Shown in pieces: positions 22,813 to 31,266 of a stretch of 35,159 nucleotides of DNA (positions are counted from its first letter, which is position 1; each line of letters begins with the position of its first letter). The position numbers were made by a program, and so were the translations under genes. The DNA comes from Actinomyces israelii DSM 43320 (GTDB lineage: Bacteria > Actinomycetota > Actinomycetes > Actinomycetales > Actinomycetaceae), in assembly GCF_000711965.1 (NCBI RefSeq), contig NZ_JONS01000035.1, positions 1 through 35,159 of the forward strand, read 5' to 3'. The notes below the pieces were generated by a model that saw nothing but the letters and a program-made list of their open reading frames with translations, was not told where the DNA came from and searched no databases.

Positions 22813-25218
22813 TCAGTCCCCGTCCTTGCCCTGGGGGCTCCGCTGGCTCGGCGGGGTCATCGGAATGTCCTGGCTGTCCTGGGTGGCGGACTGCCCGGCG
22901 CCCTCCTGCGCCCCCGGGCCAGCTGACGGCGGGTGGGACGCCCCCGCCTGGGGCGCCTGGCCCTGGGCCGGCTGCCCCTGTGACGAGGCCTGCTGGGAGG
23001 GGGCGGGGCTCTGCACAGGGCTCTGCCCCGCGGCGGGACTCGAGGCCTGGACGTCCTGCCCGCTCTGGCCCTCGGGGCCGGTGGCCGAGGGCGGGGCGGC
23101 GCTCGGCGTGACGCCGAGGCCCACCTGTGTGAAGCCGAGGGCGGGCTGGCCCTCCAGCGCCTTGTCCATGTACATCTTCCACAGCGGTACCGGGGCGTCC
23201 GAGCCGTACATGGTGGTGTAGTAGCGGCCGCCGATGTACTGGTGGTCCATCGAGGAGTAGCCCTCCGAGTGCCCCAGCCACACGGATGTCGCCAGCTGCG
23301 GGGTGAAGCCCGTGAACCAGGCGTTGTCCATGGACTCGGTCGTTCCGGTCTTCCCGGCGGCCTGACGCCCGTTGAGGACCGCGTCCTTACCGGTCCCGTT
23401 CTTGTCCAGGACGTGGGTGAGGGTCATCGCCGTCTTGTCCGCGGCGTTGGAGTCCATCGCCTGGGTGCAGTTGGCGGAGGGCACCTCCAGCGAGTTGCCG
23501 TCGGCGTCCAGGATGGAGTCGATGGCGATCGGGCGGCAGTAGAGGCCGTGGGCCGCGAAGGCCGCGTAGGCGCTGGCCATCTGCAGCGGCGTGACCTCCT
23601 GGGAGCCCAGCGCGATCGACGGCGTGGGGACCAGGGGGCTCCCGGAGTTGGTGGTGACTCCGAGCCGGGCGGCCCGGTCCGTGATGTTGCAGATGTCCAT
23701 CTGCTGCGTCATCCTGGCGAAGCCGACGTTAATGGACTGGGCGGTGCTCTGAATGACGGTGTGATTGCCGCCCTCGCTCGCGTTGGCGTTGCCGACGGTC
23801 CACTTGTCGGCCTTGGAGGGGTCGCAGGAGATCGTCCAGTCCGATGCGCCGAAGGTGGTTGGGCTGGTGTTGAACACGTCGTTGCCCGAGTGACCTTCCT
23901 GATACCACTCCGCTAGGACGAAGGCCTTGAACGTCGAGCCCGGCTGGAAGCCGGAGGTGCCGTCGTAATTCTCCAGACCTCCGTGGGAGGCGTCGGCGTT
24001 GAGGGATATCTGCGTGGTCGAGGGATCGTCCTCGGTCGCCACCCCGTAATTCGTGTTCTGGCTCAGGGCCACGATGCGGCCGGTTCCCGGTTCGACGGAG
24101 GACAGCGCCGCCTTGACGTTGGACGGGTCGCCCGTGGGCACATACTCCTGGACGGCGGCGTCCGCGGCCGCCTGCTTGTTCATGTCCAGCGTCGTGGTGA
24201 TGGTCAGGCCGCCCCGCAGGAGCCGCTGGCTGCGCTCCTTCGGCGTGGCGCCGAAGAGCTCGGAGTTCTCGATCTCGGACTTCACGTACTCGCAGAAGTA
24301 GGCCGCCGTCCCGGCGGTGCCGCACCCGCCCACGGTCTCCGTGACGTGCAGCAGGTCCTCGATCTTGGTGTTCTTGCCCGCCTGCCACTGGTCCTGATCG
24401 ATGAACTGCTCCTCGAGCATCTTGTCCAGGACCCAGTCCATGCGGTCCTTGGCCTTGTCCGGGTAGGCGATCGGGTCATAGGCGCCGGGCGCGTTGGTCA
24501 GGCCCGCCAGGAGCGCCGCCTCGGGGATCGAGAGCTCCTTGGCGGAGTGGGAGAAGTAGTGCCGAGCGGATGCCTCGACCCCGTAGGTGGACGGGCCGAA
24601 GGCGGCGATATTGAGGTAGCCCTCGAGGATCCGCTGCTTCGCGTCGGGGTACTTCTGCTCAAGGGTCAGCGCGTACTTGATCTCGCGGATCTTGCGACCT
24701 GCCGAGCGCGCGGTCGCGGCGGACTGCGCCGACGGGTCGTCGTTCTGGATGGCCGCCTCCACCAGCACGTTGCGGACGTACTGCTGGGTGAGGGTCGAGG
24801 CGCCCTGGGAGCCGCCGTTGGCGTTGGAGACCATGGCGCGGGCGATACCGGTGGGGTCGACGCCCTTGTGCTGGTAGAAGCGCTGGTCCTCCACCGCGAT
24901 AATGGCGTTCTGCACGTTGGTGGAGATGTCGGCCAGGGGCACGACGATGCGGTTCTCGGCGTAGAACTGCGCGATCTGCGTGCCGTCGGAGGCCTTGATG
25001 ACCGAGATCTGGCTCGGTTCGAGGAGGTCGAAGTCGTCGGGCAGCTCGTCGAAGAAGTTGGCGGATGCGCTCGTGAAGGCGGCCGCGGCGCCGACGGCGG
25101 GCATGGCGAACCCGGCGGCGAGTATGCCGCCGGCGGTCGACAGGAGCACGAAGACCAGGAGCATGGAGACCACCTGGGCGGGCGAGAGCGACCTGCCACG
25201 GGGGGAAGACTTCGACAT
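22813..25218 (-). CDS. Bifunctional penicillin-binding protein (PonA2-like)
   Basis: The protein has 801 residues. A short basic N-terminus and one transmembrane helix (about 16-50) lead to a glycosyltransferase GT51 domain with catalytic Glu110 (E-D-Q-R-F-Y-Q-H-K-G-V-D), G-A-S-T-L-T-Q-Q and R-K-I-R-E-I-K-Y-A-L. The transpeptidase domain has S428-T-F-K431 (G-S-T-F-K), S495-I-N497 and K623-T-G. The C-terminal 100 residues are Pro/Ser/Gln/Gly-rich and no PASTA domain is visible, unlike mycobacterial PonA2. The ATG at 25218 is preferred because the upstream in-frame extension is low complexity and TAGGCT (25231-25226) lies 7 nt before it, fitting leaderless transcription. It polymerises and cross-links peptidoglycan. 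Confidence 0.93.
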   Translation of the reverse strand: MSKSSPRGRSLSPAQVVSMLLVFVLLSTAGGILAAGFAMPAVGAAAAFTSASANFFDELPDDFDLLEPSQISVIKASDGTQIAQFYAENRIVVPLADISTNVQNAIIAVEDQRFYQHKGVDPTGIARAMVSNANGGSQGASTLTQQYVRNVLVEAAIQNDDPSAQSAATARSAGRKIREIKYALTLEQKYPDAKQRILEGYLNIAAFGPSTYGVEASARHYFSHSAKELSIPEAALLAGLTNAPGAYDPIAYPDKAKDRMDWVLDKMLEEQFIDQDQWQAGKNTKIEDLLHVTETVGGCGTAGTAAYFCEYVKSEIENSELFGATPKERSQRLLRGGLTITTTLDMNKQAAADAAVQEYVPTGDPSNVKAALSSVEPGTGRIVALSQNTNYGVATEDDPSTTQISLNADASHGGLENYDGTSGFQPGSTFKAFVLAEWYQEGHSGNDVFNTSPTTFGASDWTISCDPSKADKWTVGNANASEGGNHTVIQSTAQSINVGFARMTQQMDICNITDRAARLGVTTNSGSPLVPTPSIALGSQEVTPLQMASAYAAFAAHGLYCRPIAIDSILDADGNSLEVPSANCTQAMDSNAADKTAMTLTHVLDKNGTGKDAVLNGRQAAGKTGTTESMDNAWFTGFTPQLATSVWLGHSEGYSSMDHQYIGGRYYTTMYGSDAPVPLWKMYMDKALEGQPALGFTQVGLGVTPSAAPPSATGPEGQSGQDVQASSPAAGQSPVQSPAPSQQASSQGQPAQGQAPQAGASHPPSAGPGAQEGAGQSATQDSQDIPMTPPSQRSPQGKDGD

Positions 25219-25529
25219 GGAGGCAAGCCTACGGGCAATCGTCCGTTCGCGCTGTGGGCTACGACGCGATCGGTCTGAAAAAGACCTAAGAAATGCGCAT
25301 GAAGGAGCACGGAGGGCTGGTGCCCGCTCGGCGGGGGGCGGACGGGCGCCGGACGGGCGCAGAAGGGGGCGCGGAGCGCCCCTGCGGAGGGCCGGCGCCT
25401 GTGCGAAGGCGGGTGCTGACGGGCGAGCGCCCTGCCGAGGGAGGGGCGTTCGCCCCGTGCGGGTGGTGGGCGGACGCCCCGGGAGGGCGGCCGGCGCGCC
25501 CTCCCGGACGCTGCGAATCTGAGCCGGAT

Positions 25530-25559
25530 TTGGCTTAAGGCCAACGTGTGACATACGGT
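25530..25559 (+). promoter_or_regulatory. Candidate whiB promoter with inverted repeat
   Basis: TTGGCT (25530-25535) and TACGGT (25554-25559), spaced 18 bp, resemble -35 and -10 boxes. TTGGC-TTAAG-GCCAA (25530-25544) is an inverted repeat overlapping the -35. The rest of the gap from the PBP start (25219-25529) is extremely GC-rich, with no gene that I can support. Confidence 0.4.
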
Positions 25560-25614
25560 CGTCAGTGTGATGCGGCTGACATCGTCGTCGGCCGACCCGG
25601 CTAGGGAGAGAGAG

Positions 25615-25941
25615 ATGACGACGACCGACCAGACCTGGGCTGTTCGAGCGGCGTGCGCCAACGTCGATCCAGATCAGTTGTTCGGTAAGGGCGCCGAGCA
25701 GCGGGACATCCGGTCACTGTGCTTCTCGTGCCCGGTCCGCATGGAGTGCCTTGCCGAGGCCCTCGACTCCGCCTCCTCCTTCGGAGTCTGGGGCGGGCTG
25801 ACCGAGCGGGAGCGTCGTGCACTGCTGCGCCGCTTCCCCGAGGTGACCGACTGGAGCGAGTGGCTGCGCCGGGAGGACGACGAGCTCGTGGCCGAGATCC
25901 ACGCCCGCCGCGCCCCGCGGATCCTGGCCCGCGTGAGGTGA
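25615..25941 (+). CDS. WhiB-family iron-sulfur transcription regulator
   Basis: The protein has 108 residues. The four [4Fe-4S] ligands are Cys14 (A-C-A-N), Cys36 and Cys39 (C-F-S-C) and Cys45 (E-C-L-A). They are followed by the G-V-W-G-G turn (57-61) and an Arg-rich DNA-contact segment. GGGAGAGAG lies just upstream of the ATG; the in-frame ATG at 25567 has no good ribosome site. The neighbourhood (PBP and phosphoesterase on one side, Crp and Nth on the other) matches mycobacterial whiB4, so a redox-responsive role is plausible, but orthology needs a tree. The C-terminal tail is Arg/Glu-rich. Confidence 0.93.
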   Translation: MTTTDQTWAVRAACANVDPDQLFGKGAEQRDIRSLCFSCPVRMECLAEALDSASSFGVWGGLTERERRALLRRFPEVTDWSEWLRREDDELVAEIHARRAPRILARVR

Positions 25942-25963
25942 GGCGGGCGAGCACCCGCCCGCA

Positions 25964-26029
25964 TCGGCGTCGAGGACCGGTCTCGGCGCGGAAGTGAACC
26001 GATCTCGAGCCGGAGATCTACCGATCTCG
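25964..26029 (-). repeat. 22-bp tandem repeat array, locus C (3 units)
   Basis: On the minus strand the core starts at 26029, 26007 and 25985, exactly 22 bp apart; the last copy reads CGAGACCGGT (one change). It lies downstream of the whiB stop, before the DUF4177-like gene. Confidence 0.85.
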
Positions 26030-26154
26030 GCGAGGGGGCGGCTCCGGCGTCGGCGCCGCCCGCGTCACTTCCCCGACGCGCGCGGCCGCCCAGGACCGGA
26101 CTGAGTCGGATCGCCCCCGCACGCGCGAGGTTTACCGTCGTGCGGGGCTGCCCG

Positions 26155-26160
26155 TAGGCT
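26155..26160 (+). promoter_or_regulatory. TAGGCT -10 box of a leaderless gene
   Basis: TAGGCT ends 6 nt before the ATG at 26167 and no Shine-Dalgarno is present, so the transcript probably starts at or next to the start codon. Confidence 0.5.
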
Positions 26161-26166
26161 CGCGCC

Positions 26167-26337
26167 ATGACTACTCACCCGACCGCCTGGGAATACGCCA
26201 CCGTCCCCCTGCTCACCCACGCCACCAAGCAGATCCTTGACCAGTGGGGCGCCGACGGCTGGGAGCTCGTCCAGGTCATCCCCGGTCCGACCGGCTCGGA
26301 CAGCCTCGTCGCCTACCTCAAGCGCCCGCGCGCCTGA
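26167..26337 (+). CDS. Small DUF4177-like protein (Rv3678A type)
   Basis: The protein has 56 residues. It reads W-E-Y-A-T-V-P-L-L-T-H-A-T-K-Q-I-L-D, then W-G-A-D-G-W-E-L-V-Q-V and V-A-Y-L-K-R-P. These are the hallmarks (W-E-Y near the start, G-W-E-L-V in the middle) of DUF4177-like actinobacterial proteins found between whiB and crp. The length is normal for the family. Function is unknown. Its start follows a TAGGCT -10 box by 6 nt and lacks a Shine-Dalgarno. Confidence 0.85.
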   Translation: MTTHPTAWEYATVPLLTHATKQILDQWGADGWELVQVIPGPTGSDSLVAYLKRPRA

Positions 26338-26412
26338 CGCCCCGGCCGCCGGCGGGGCGCGCCCTCGCACGGGCGGCGCCCCGCCGGAGTCGCGGGCGGC
26401 CACGGAGGTCCG

Positions 26413-27090
26413 TCACCGGGCGCGACGGCGCAGGCGATCGACGTCGAGCAGCGTGACCGCGCGGCCCTCCAGGCGGATCCAGCCGCGGGAGACGAACTCC
26501 GCCAGGGACTTGTTGACCGTCTCGCGGGAGGCCCCCACGAGCTGGGCCAGCTCCTCCTGGGTCAGGTCGTGCGGGACGTGCACGCCGTCGTCCGTCGTCG
26601 AGCCGAAGCGGTCGGCCAGGTCCAGCAGGGCCTTGGCGACGCGCCCGGGGACGTCGGAGAAGACCAGGTCCGCCAGCGCGGTGTTGGTGCGGCGCAGGCG
26701 CTGGGCCAGGGCGCGCAGCATGTCCTTGGCCAGGGTCGGGTGCGACTCGACGAAGCCCATGAGCTGCGTGTGCTCGAGAGCCAGCAACTCGGTGGGGGCG
26801 ACGGCGGTGGCCGTCGTCGAGCGCGGGCCCGGATCGAAGAGGGTGAGCTCGCCGACCACCTCGCCCGGGCCGAGCACGGCCAGCAGGTTCTCGCGGCCGT
26901 CCGCCGAGGCGTGGCCGAGCTTCACCTTGCCGGAGAGCAGGATGTAGAGGCGGTCGCCGGCGTCCCCCTCGTTGAAGAGGGTCTCGCCGCGACGCAGAGT
27001 CGTCTGCGTCATCATGGCGCGCAGCTCGTCCTGCTCGTCGGGGGTCATTCCCTCGAAAAGCGGGATTCTGGCGATGATGCTGTCTTCCAC
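26413..27090 (-). CDS. crp: CRP/FNR-family cAMP-type regulator (Crp/GlxR)
   Basis: The protein has 225 residues. The cyclic-nucleotide domain (about 1-120) has the phosphate-binding cassette G-E-L-T-L-F-D-P-G-P-R-S-T-T-A (about 80-94, with E81, R90 and S91). After the dimer helix comes the winged HTH with T-Q-E-E-L-A-Q-L-V-G-A-S-R-E-T-V-N-K-S-L (about 177-196). This is the sequence pattern of mycobacterial Crp and corynebacterial GlxR, global cAMP-responsive regulators of carbon and energy metabolism. It is divergent from nth, as in mycobacteria. TACAAT (27197-27192, minus) is a strong -10 candidate. Confidence 0.93.
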   Translation of the reverse strand: MEDSIIARIPLFEGMTPDEQDELRAMMTQTTLRRGETLFNEGDAGDRLYILLSGKVKLGHASADGRENLLAVLGPGEVVGELTLFDPGPRSTTATAVAPTELLALEHTQLMGFVESHPTLAKDMLRALAQRLRRTNTALADLVFSDVPGRVAKALLDLADRFGSTTDDGVHVPHDLTQEELAQLVGASRETVNKSLAEFVSRGWIRLEGRAVTLLDVDRLRRRAR

Positions 27091-27166
27091 GAAGGTCCTC
27101 CTGTGGGGTTGATCGGCTGGGTCCCGGCCTTCAGCGGGCAGCCCTGTGCTCTATCCTGCCACGGCT

Positions 27167-27182
27167 TGTGATCTGTGGCACG
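27167..27182. promoter_or_regulatory. CRP-like half-site region in the crp-nth gap
   Basis: TGTGA-N6-GCACG resembles the CRP/GlxR consensus TGTGA-N6-TCACA (left half perfect, right half 3 of 5). A second TGTGA is at 27206-27210. It lies just downstream of the crp -10 box, so autoregulation is possible. Confidence 0.35.
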
Positions 27183-27257
27183 CGGATAAACATTGTAGTC
27201 TCTATTGTGATCCGGTCGGCATCCGAGGGCCGGGGCGCATGACAGTGAGGAAAGCGA

Positions 27258-27938
27258 ATGAGGGGGTACGCGACCGCGCCGGCTGACGCGCTCGGGCGCC
27301 CGGGGGCGACGGCCCTGCGCGCCCGCGCCGTCGATGACGAGCTCGCCGCCGCCTACCCCGATGCGCGCTGCACCCTGGACCACGACGGTCCCTTCCAGCT
27401 CCTTGTGGCCACGGTCCTGTCCGCTCAGACCACCGACGCCCGCGTCAACACCGTCACCCCGGCGCTCTTCGAGGCCTGTCCCGACGCCGGTGCGCTGGCG
27501 GCCGCCGACTCGGGCCGGCTCGAGGCGCTGCTGCGGCCGCTGGGCATGCAGCGCATGCGCGCCGAGCGGCTCATCGGCCTGGGCGACGGGCTGGCCGGGC
27601 GCTTCGACGGCGTCGTACCGCGATCGCGCGAGGCGCTCGTGAGCCTGCCCGGCGTCGGGCGCAAGACCGCCAATGTCGTGCTGGGCAACGCCTTCGGGGT
27701 GCCAGCGCTCACCGTGGACACCCATGTGGGCCGTCTGTCGCGGCGCCTGGGCTGGACGACGGCGAAGGACCCGCTGCGGGTGGAGCGCGACCTGGCCGCG
27801 CTGTGGGAGCCGGAGCGCTGGACCGACGGCTGCCACCGCCTCATTGCGCACGGGCGCGCGGTGTGCGGCGCCCGCGCGCCGCGGTGCGGGGAGTGCGTGC
27901 TGGCCGAGGCCGAGCTGTGCCCGCGGGTGGGCGTGTGA
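27258..27938 (+). CDS. nth: Endonuclease III
   Basis: The protein has 226 residues. Family motifs include L-L-V-A-T-V-L-S-A-Q-T-T-D (48-60), the helix-hairpin-helix L-P-G-V-G-R-K-T-A-N-V (130-140) with catalytic Lys136, and V-D-T-H-V (153-157) with catalytic Asp154. The [4Fe-4S] cysteines are C203, C210, C213 and C221; the last spacing is seven residues rather than the five of the E. coli enzyme. It removes oxidised pyrimidines and cuts abasic sites in base-excision repair. GAGGAAAG lies a few bases before the ATG. It is divergent from crp. Confidence 0.94.
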   Translation: MRGYATAPADALGRPGATALRARAVDDELAAAYPDARCTLDHDGPFQLLVATVLSAQTTDARVNTVTPALFEACPDAGALAAADSGRLEALLRPLGMQRMRAERLIGLGDGLAGRFDGVVPRSREALVSLPGVGRKTANVVLGNAFGVPALTVDTHVGRLSRRLGWTTAKDPLRVERDLAALWEPERWTDGCHRLIAHGRAVCGARAPRCGECVLAEAELCPRVGV

Positions 27939-28005
27939 GCTGACGTCCTGCGGCCGTCTTCCTCGGGGCTGCGATCGGGTGCCGGGGGCCGTCCCGTCCA
28001 CCGCC

Positions 28006-28944
28006 CTATCGCTTCTGGCTGATCTCGGCGAGGAAGGGCAGGAGGGCGTCGACGAACTGCTCGGGAGCCTCCTCGTGGGGGAAGTGCCCGACGCCACGCA
28101 CCGTCACCTGCCGCAGGTGCTCCGCGACATGGTGGACGTCGCGCGCGTACGCCTGCGCCGGCTGAACCGGGTCCACCTCGCCCTGCACGCTCATGACCGG
28201 CACCTCCGCAGGGGCGCTCAGGCACATGATCTCCTCACGGCTGAGGACCGTGCGGCGAACCGTCTCCAGCGCCGAGCGCGCCGCCCCCGGCCGCGCCATG
28301 AGGGCGGCGTAGTAGCCGGCAGGCTCCGCCGCGGCCTGCCTGGTGCGGGGGCCCGCCCAGGACCGCAGCAGGCGGTCGACGCCCGGGGCCGTGCGCAGCG
28401 CCCGCTCCGGAAGCAGGGGCGTCTTGAGCCACAGGTACTGCAGCGCCGCCCCGGAGACGATCCGGCCGCGCAGCGATCGCAGCGCCAGCGGGTGCGGCGC
28501 CCCGACGGGCACGATGGCCGCGGTCATCGTCGGCTCCCGGTTCGCCAGTGCCCACGCGACCTGCCCGCCCAGGCCGGCCCCGACGACAACGGCCCGCTCG
28601 TGCCCCAGCGCGTGCACGACGGCGGCCAGGTCGGAGGCCAGCGTCACCAGGTCGTAGCCCGACGGCGGTCGGTCCGAGCCACCGAAACCGCGCAGGTCCG
28701 CGGCGGCGACGCGATGGCCGGCCTCCGCCAGGGGCTCGATGACGTGCCGCCACGTCCACCAGCACTCGGGGAAGCCGTGGACGAGCAGTATCAGGGGCTC
28801 GGCTGAGCCCGGCGCCGTGAGGGCGCCGGTGCCCGGTGACGAGGGGGGCTCTTCGGGCCCGGCGAGGGCTGCGTGGAACTGGGTCCCGCCCGCGGTGAGG
28901 TTGCGGTGGGTCCAGGGTCCGGGGCGGTTGACGATGACGGGCAC
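28006..28944 (-). CDS. Alpha/beta hydrolase, EphE-like, lacking the nucleophile
   Basis: The protein has 312 residues. The fold is clear: H-G-F-P-E (56-60) oxyanion region, D-L-R-G-F-G-G-S-D (83-91), acid Asp258 (G-E-V-D-P) and His287 (V-G-H-F). The nucleophile elbow, normally G-x-D/S-x-G, reads G-A-G-L-G (122-126), so Gly124 occupies the nucleophile position. Sequence style is that of epoxide hydrolases, but the usual mechanism would not work. It may be a pseudoenzyme, a binding protein or a hydrolase of another type. The GTG start lies 6 nt after TAGGCT (28956-28951) with no Shine-Dalgarno. The gene is convergent with nth. Confidence 0.85.
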   Translation of the reverse strand: MPVIVNRPGPWTHRNLTAGGTQFHAALAGPEEPPSSPGTGALTAPGSAEPLILLVHGFPECWWTWRHVIEPLAEAGHRVAAADLRGFGGSDRPPSGYDLVTLASDLAAVVHALGHERAVVVGAGLGGQVAWALANREPTMTAAIVPVGAPHPLALRSLRGRIVSGAALQYLWLKTPLLPERALRTAPGVDRLLRSWAGPRTRQAAAEPAGYYAALMARPGAARSALETVRRTVLSREEIMCLSAPAEVPVMSVQGEVDPVQPAQAYARDVHHVAEHLRQVTVRGVGHFPHEEAPEQFVDALLPFLAEISQKR

Positions 28945-29114
28945 CAGTGCAGCCTAGATGATTGATTCCGGCGAGACGCAGGCCGGGTCTGGTTGCGGAC
29001 GGGTGCGCAGGTCGGCGCGCCGGCCGGACGGAGACGAGCGCCCGGGATCGATCAGCCAGGTGATTGACGACAGGGTGCGGGAGGGGGCCGCGCCGGTGGC
29101 GGTGTCCCTCTCGT

Positions 29115-29180
29115 CGAGATCGGTTCACTTCCGCGCCGAGATCGGTCGTACTCCGGCTCGAGATCGGTTCGAGGCGCAGC
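29115..29180 (+). repeat. 22-bp tandem repeat array, locus D (3 units)
   Basis: CGAGATCGGT begins at 29115, 29137 and 29159, exactly 22 bp apart. The first unit continues TCACTTCCGCGC. It lies in the long gap upstream of the hydrolase gene. Confidence 0.85.
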
Positions 29181-29731
29181 GGCTCCCGGCGGGTGTCAGG
29201 CCGGCGCTGCTGCGCCCCGGACAGCGGCCGCCCTGGGCGTCCTCAGCGTCCCGCGCCGTCCAGCCCGTGCCGCGAAACCGCGGAGCCGCGCCGAGACTCC
29301 CTCGGTGCCGTGGCCGTCGGCCGTCCTGGAAGCGCATGGGAGTGGAGGATGCGGCATCCGGTTCGGCCGTCATGTGGAAAGGCCCTCTGCGCGTGCGAAG
29401 GACTGCGCCGACTCGTCTTGACGGACTGGGTGGAACCGCGGTGCTTCAACGAGAACAGGCGTTCTCTGTGCCGGGCCGCGCTCTGCCGTGCGCGAATCGC
29501 CGCCGCGCCCGTCCCCGGGCGGGGAGCCCGCGGCCCGCGCTTCGATGCGAGCCGGGCGGCGTCGGCACGGGCCCGCAGGGTTGGACAGTGGGCCGGTGAC
29601 GGTCCGAGCCCTGCACTCTGCGCGTGACTGGGCGAGCGCATGAGGAGGGCTGCCGGCCCTGGTGATGCCTGCGCACGCTGTTCGCCGGCATCCGGGTGCG
29701 GACGGGAAGAACCCCTGCCCGGGGGCGGTTC

Positions 29732-29833
29732 GCACATGGGAGAGAGGCTGCCTAACAGAGAAGCCGCAGGTTTTCGTTGAGATTCTACGGTTCTGCCTGG
29801 GCCATCAAAGTTGGTTGACGTGCTCCCATGTGC
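29732..29833 (+). repeat. 102-bp element with 11-bp terminal inverted repeats, copy 1
   Basis: It begins GCACATGGGAG (29732-29742) and ends with the exact reverse complement CTCCCATGTGC (29823-29833). The interior contains GGTTTTCGTTGAGATTC and TTGACG. It codes for nothing evident and resembles a miniature inverted-repeat element. Confidence 0.75.
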
Positions 29834-29849
29834 GTACAGGGGGGTCTGC

Positions 29850-29951
29850 GCACATGGGAGCGCGTCAGCTCGTCTTGACCGATGCCGAGAGATCGCGGAA
29901 TCACGCGGAAAATCGGCGCCCATCCCGGTGAGGCCCTCTTCTCCCATGTGC
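29850..29951 (-). repeat. 102-bp element with 11-bp terminal inverted repeats, copy 2 (inverted)
   Basis: It has the same terminal 11-mers (29850-29860 and 29941-29951) and exactly the same length as copy 1, from which it is separated by 16 bp. Its reverse complement aligns with copy 1 without gaps (GATTTTCCGCGTGATTC matches GGTTTTCGTTGAGATTC; both have TCAA and TGACG at the same places). So the two copies are inverted relatives, clearly diverged inside but conserved at the ends. Confidence 0.75.
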
Positions 29952-30100
29952 AACCTCTGCCCCACGCGGTCGCAATTCACACTGCGCCGCGGACGGAACG
30001 CGCCTCGCTGCGGACGGAACATGAGATTGCGGCGTGCGTGGCCGGCACTCACCCGCGCACTCCGCGCGCCTGGTCGGTGCGAGCCCGTGAGGTGCCGCCC

Positions 30101-30424
30101 TCAGCCCAGCAGAAGGCTCACAATCACGTAGATCCCGGTCCCGCCGATCAGCGACAGGCCGATCGAGCGGCGCCACAGGTGCAGGCCCGCCGTCGTCCCT
30201 ATGCCGGCCAGCGCCGGTAGCCAGGTGGCGGGCGCGGGGCCGACGTCGTCGAGCGTGTAGGCCACGAGCACGATCATGACGCCCAGCGGCATGGCCGAGG
30301 ACAGGAAGTCGAGCAGCGGGCTCCTGCGGCGGCCCCGCAGGAGCGCGAAGGGCGCGATGCGGCAGGCGTAGGTGATGAGAGCGACCATGACGACGGCGAC
30401 GGCGATCTGAGGGTCGGTCAGCAT
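30101..30424 (-). CDS. azlD: AzlD-type branched-chain amino acid exporter subunit
   Basis: The protein has 107 residues with about four hydrophobic segments. It begins L-T-D-P-Q-I-A-V-A-V-V-M-V-A-L-I-T-Y-A-C-R, close to the AzlD pattern with T-Y-x-x-R in the first helix, and has S-A-M-P-L-G-V-M near residue 45. AzlD is the small partner of AzlC in exporting branched-chain or other amino acids. It overlaps the end of azlC by seven bases, and a GGAGAG site lies inside azlC just before its ATG. Confidence 0.88.
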   Translation of the reverse strand: MLTDPQIAVAVVMVALITYACRIAPFALLRGRRRSPLLDFLSSAMPLGVMIVLVAYTLDDVGPAPATWLPALAGIGTTAGLHLWRRSIGLSLIGGTGIYVIVSLLLG

Positions 30425-31203
30425 GAGCGGCTCTCTCCGGGCGTCCGCATCCCGGCGGCGCCCGCGTCGGGACGCATCCTCCGGGTCCGCGCGCCGGCGC
30501 GCCGGCGCCAGCCGTAGAGCGCGATCAGCCCCGCCGCCAGCACGCCCAGGGCGCTGAGCAGCGCAGCCGACCCGCCGATCGTCATGCCCACCACCCCAGC
30601 GAGCACTCCGACGACCAGGACCGCCCGGTCGGGGTGGTTCTTCCAGTTCTCGATCGCCAGGACGACGAACAGCGCGGTGAGCACGAAGCCCAGCAGCTTG
30701 ATGTCCTCGCCGACCAGCGCCGCCAGCCCTGTGCCCGCCAGCGCCCCCGCCGTCGTGCCCAGGGTCCACGACGCATGACTGACAACCTCGACTGCGACGA
30801 TGTAGCGCCCGCTCATCGCGCTGCGGTCCTTGGAGGCGAGCAGCGCGTAGACCTCGTCGGTGATCGCGTGGACGGCGTAGAGCCGGGTCAGCAGGCGCCC
30901 GCGCACGCGGTCGAGCGGGAAGCCGAGCCCGTAGAAGACGTGCCGCCCCGAGACGAAGACGGCGGAGGTCGCGATCGCCGCCAACGGCTCGCCCGCCCCG
31001 GCCAGGGGCACGAGCAGCATCTGCATGGTCCCGGAGTAGATGACGACGCTCCACAGGGGCGCCCACCACCACGACAGCCCCTCGGCGACCAGCAGCATGC
31101 CGGCGGCCAGCCCCAACGTCACGTAGCCGATCACAATGGGCACGACGTCGCGCAGGGCGTCGCGCACGGATGTCATGGACGGGGTGGCAGCGGTGTCGGG
31201 CAC
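30418..31203 (-). CDS. azlC: AzlC-type amino acid exporter, large subunit
   Basis: The protein has 261 residues. The AzlC signatures are present: R-D-A-L-R-D-V-V-P-I-V-I-G-Y at the start, Y-S-G-T-M-Q in the second helix, and V-S-G-R-H-V-F-Y-G followed by a charged loop, then A-I-T-D-E-V-Y-A-L. About seven membrane segments are visible, followed by a basic, disordered tail of about 30 residues that overlaps azlD. The GTG start at 31203 follows TAGCCT (31216-31211) by 7 nt, so leaderless translation is likely. It forms the AzlCD exporter with the next gene. Confidence 0.9.
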   Translation of the reverse strand: MPDTAATPSMTSVRDALRDVVPIVIGYVTLGLAAGMLLVAEGLSWWWAPLWSVVIYSGTMQMLLVPLAGAGEPLAAIATSAVFVSGRHVFYGLGFPLDRVRGRLLTRLYAVHAITDEVYALLASKDRSAMSGRYIVAVEVVSHASWTLGTTAGALAGTGLAALVGEDIKLLGFVLTALFVVLAIENWKNHPDRAVLVVGVLAGVVGMTIGGSAALLSALGVLAAGLIALYGWRRRAGARTRRMRPDAGAAGMRTPGESRSC

Positions 31204-31266
31204 GTCCCCCAGGCTAGATGAGCGGGGCGGCGGGCGGGCGCCGGCCTCCGCCCCACCCCCGGCGGC

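Larger units (their letters stand above)
28945..30100. other. 1.16-kb gene-free region rich in repeats
   Basis: No supported gene is present between the hydrolase start and the azlD stop. The region holds the 22-bp array (29115-29180), two 102-bp terminal-inverted-repeat elements (29732-29951) and a probable degraded third copy at about 29363-29470. That copy shares CTCGTCTTGAC with the second unit, followed by similarly spaced GGAAYC and CGCGG words. This looks like a landing zone for small repeats. Confidence 0.6.

Noticed and set aside
23983..25278. A 431-codon open frame on the plus strand opposite the PBP gene
   Set aside because: It is antisense to a well-supported PBP with all catalytic motifs and has only low-complexity Gly/Arg/Val content.
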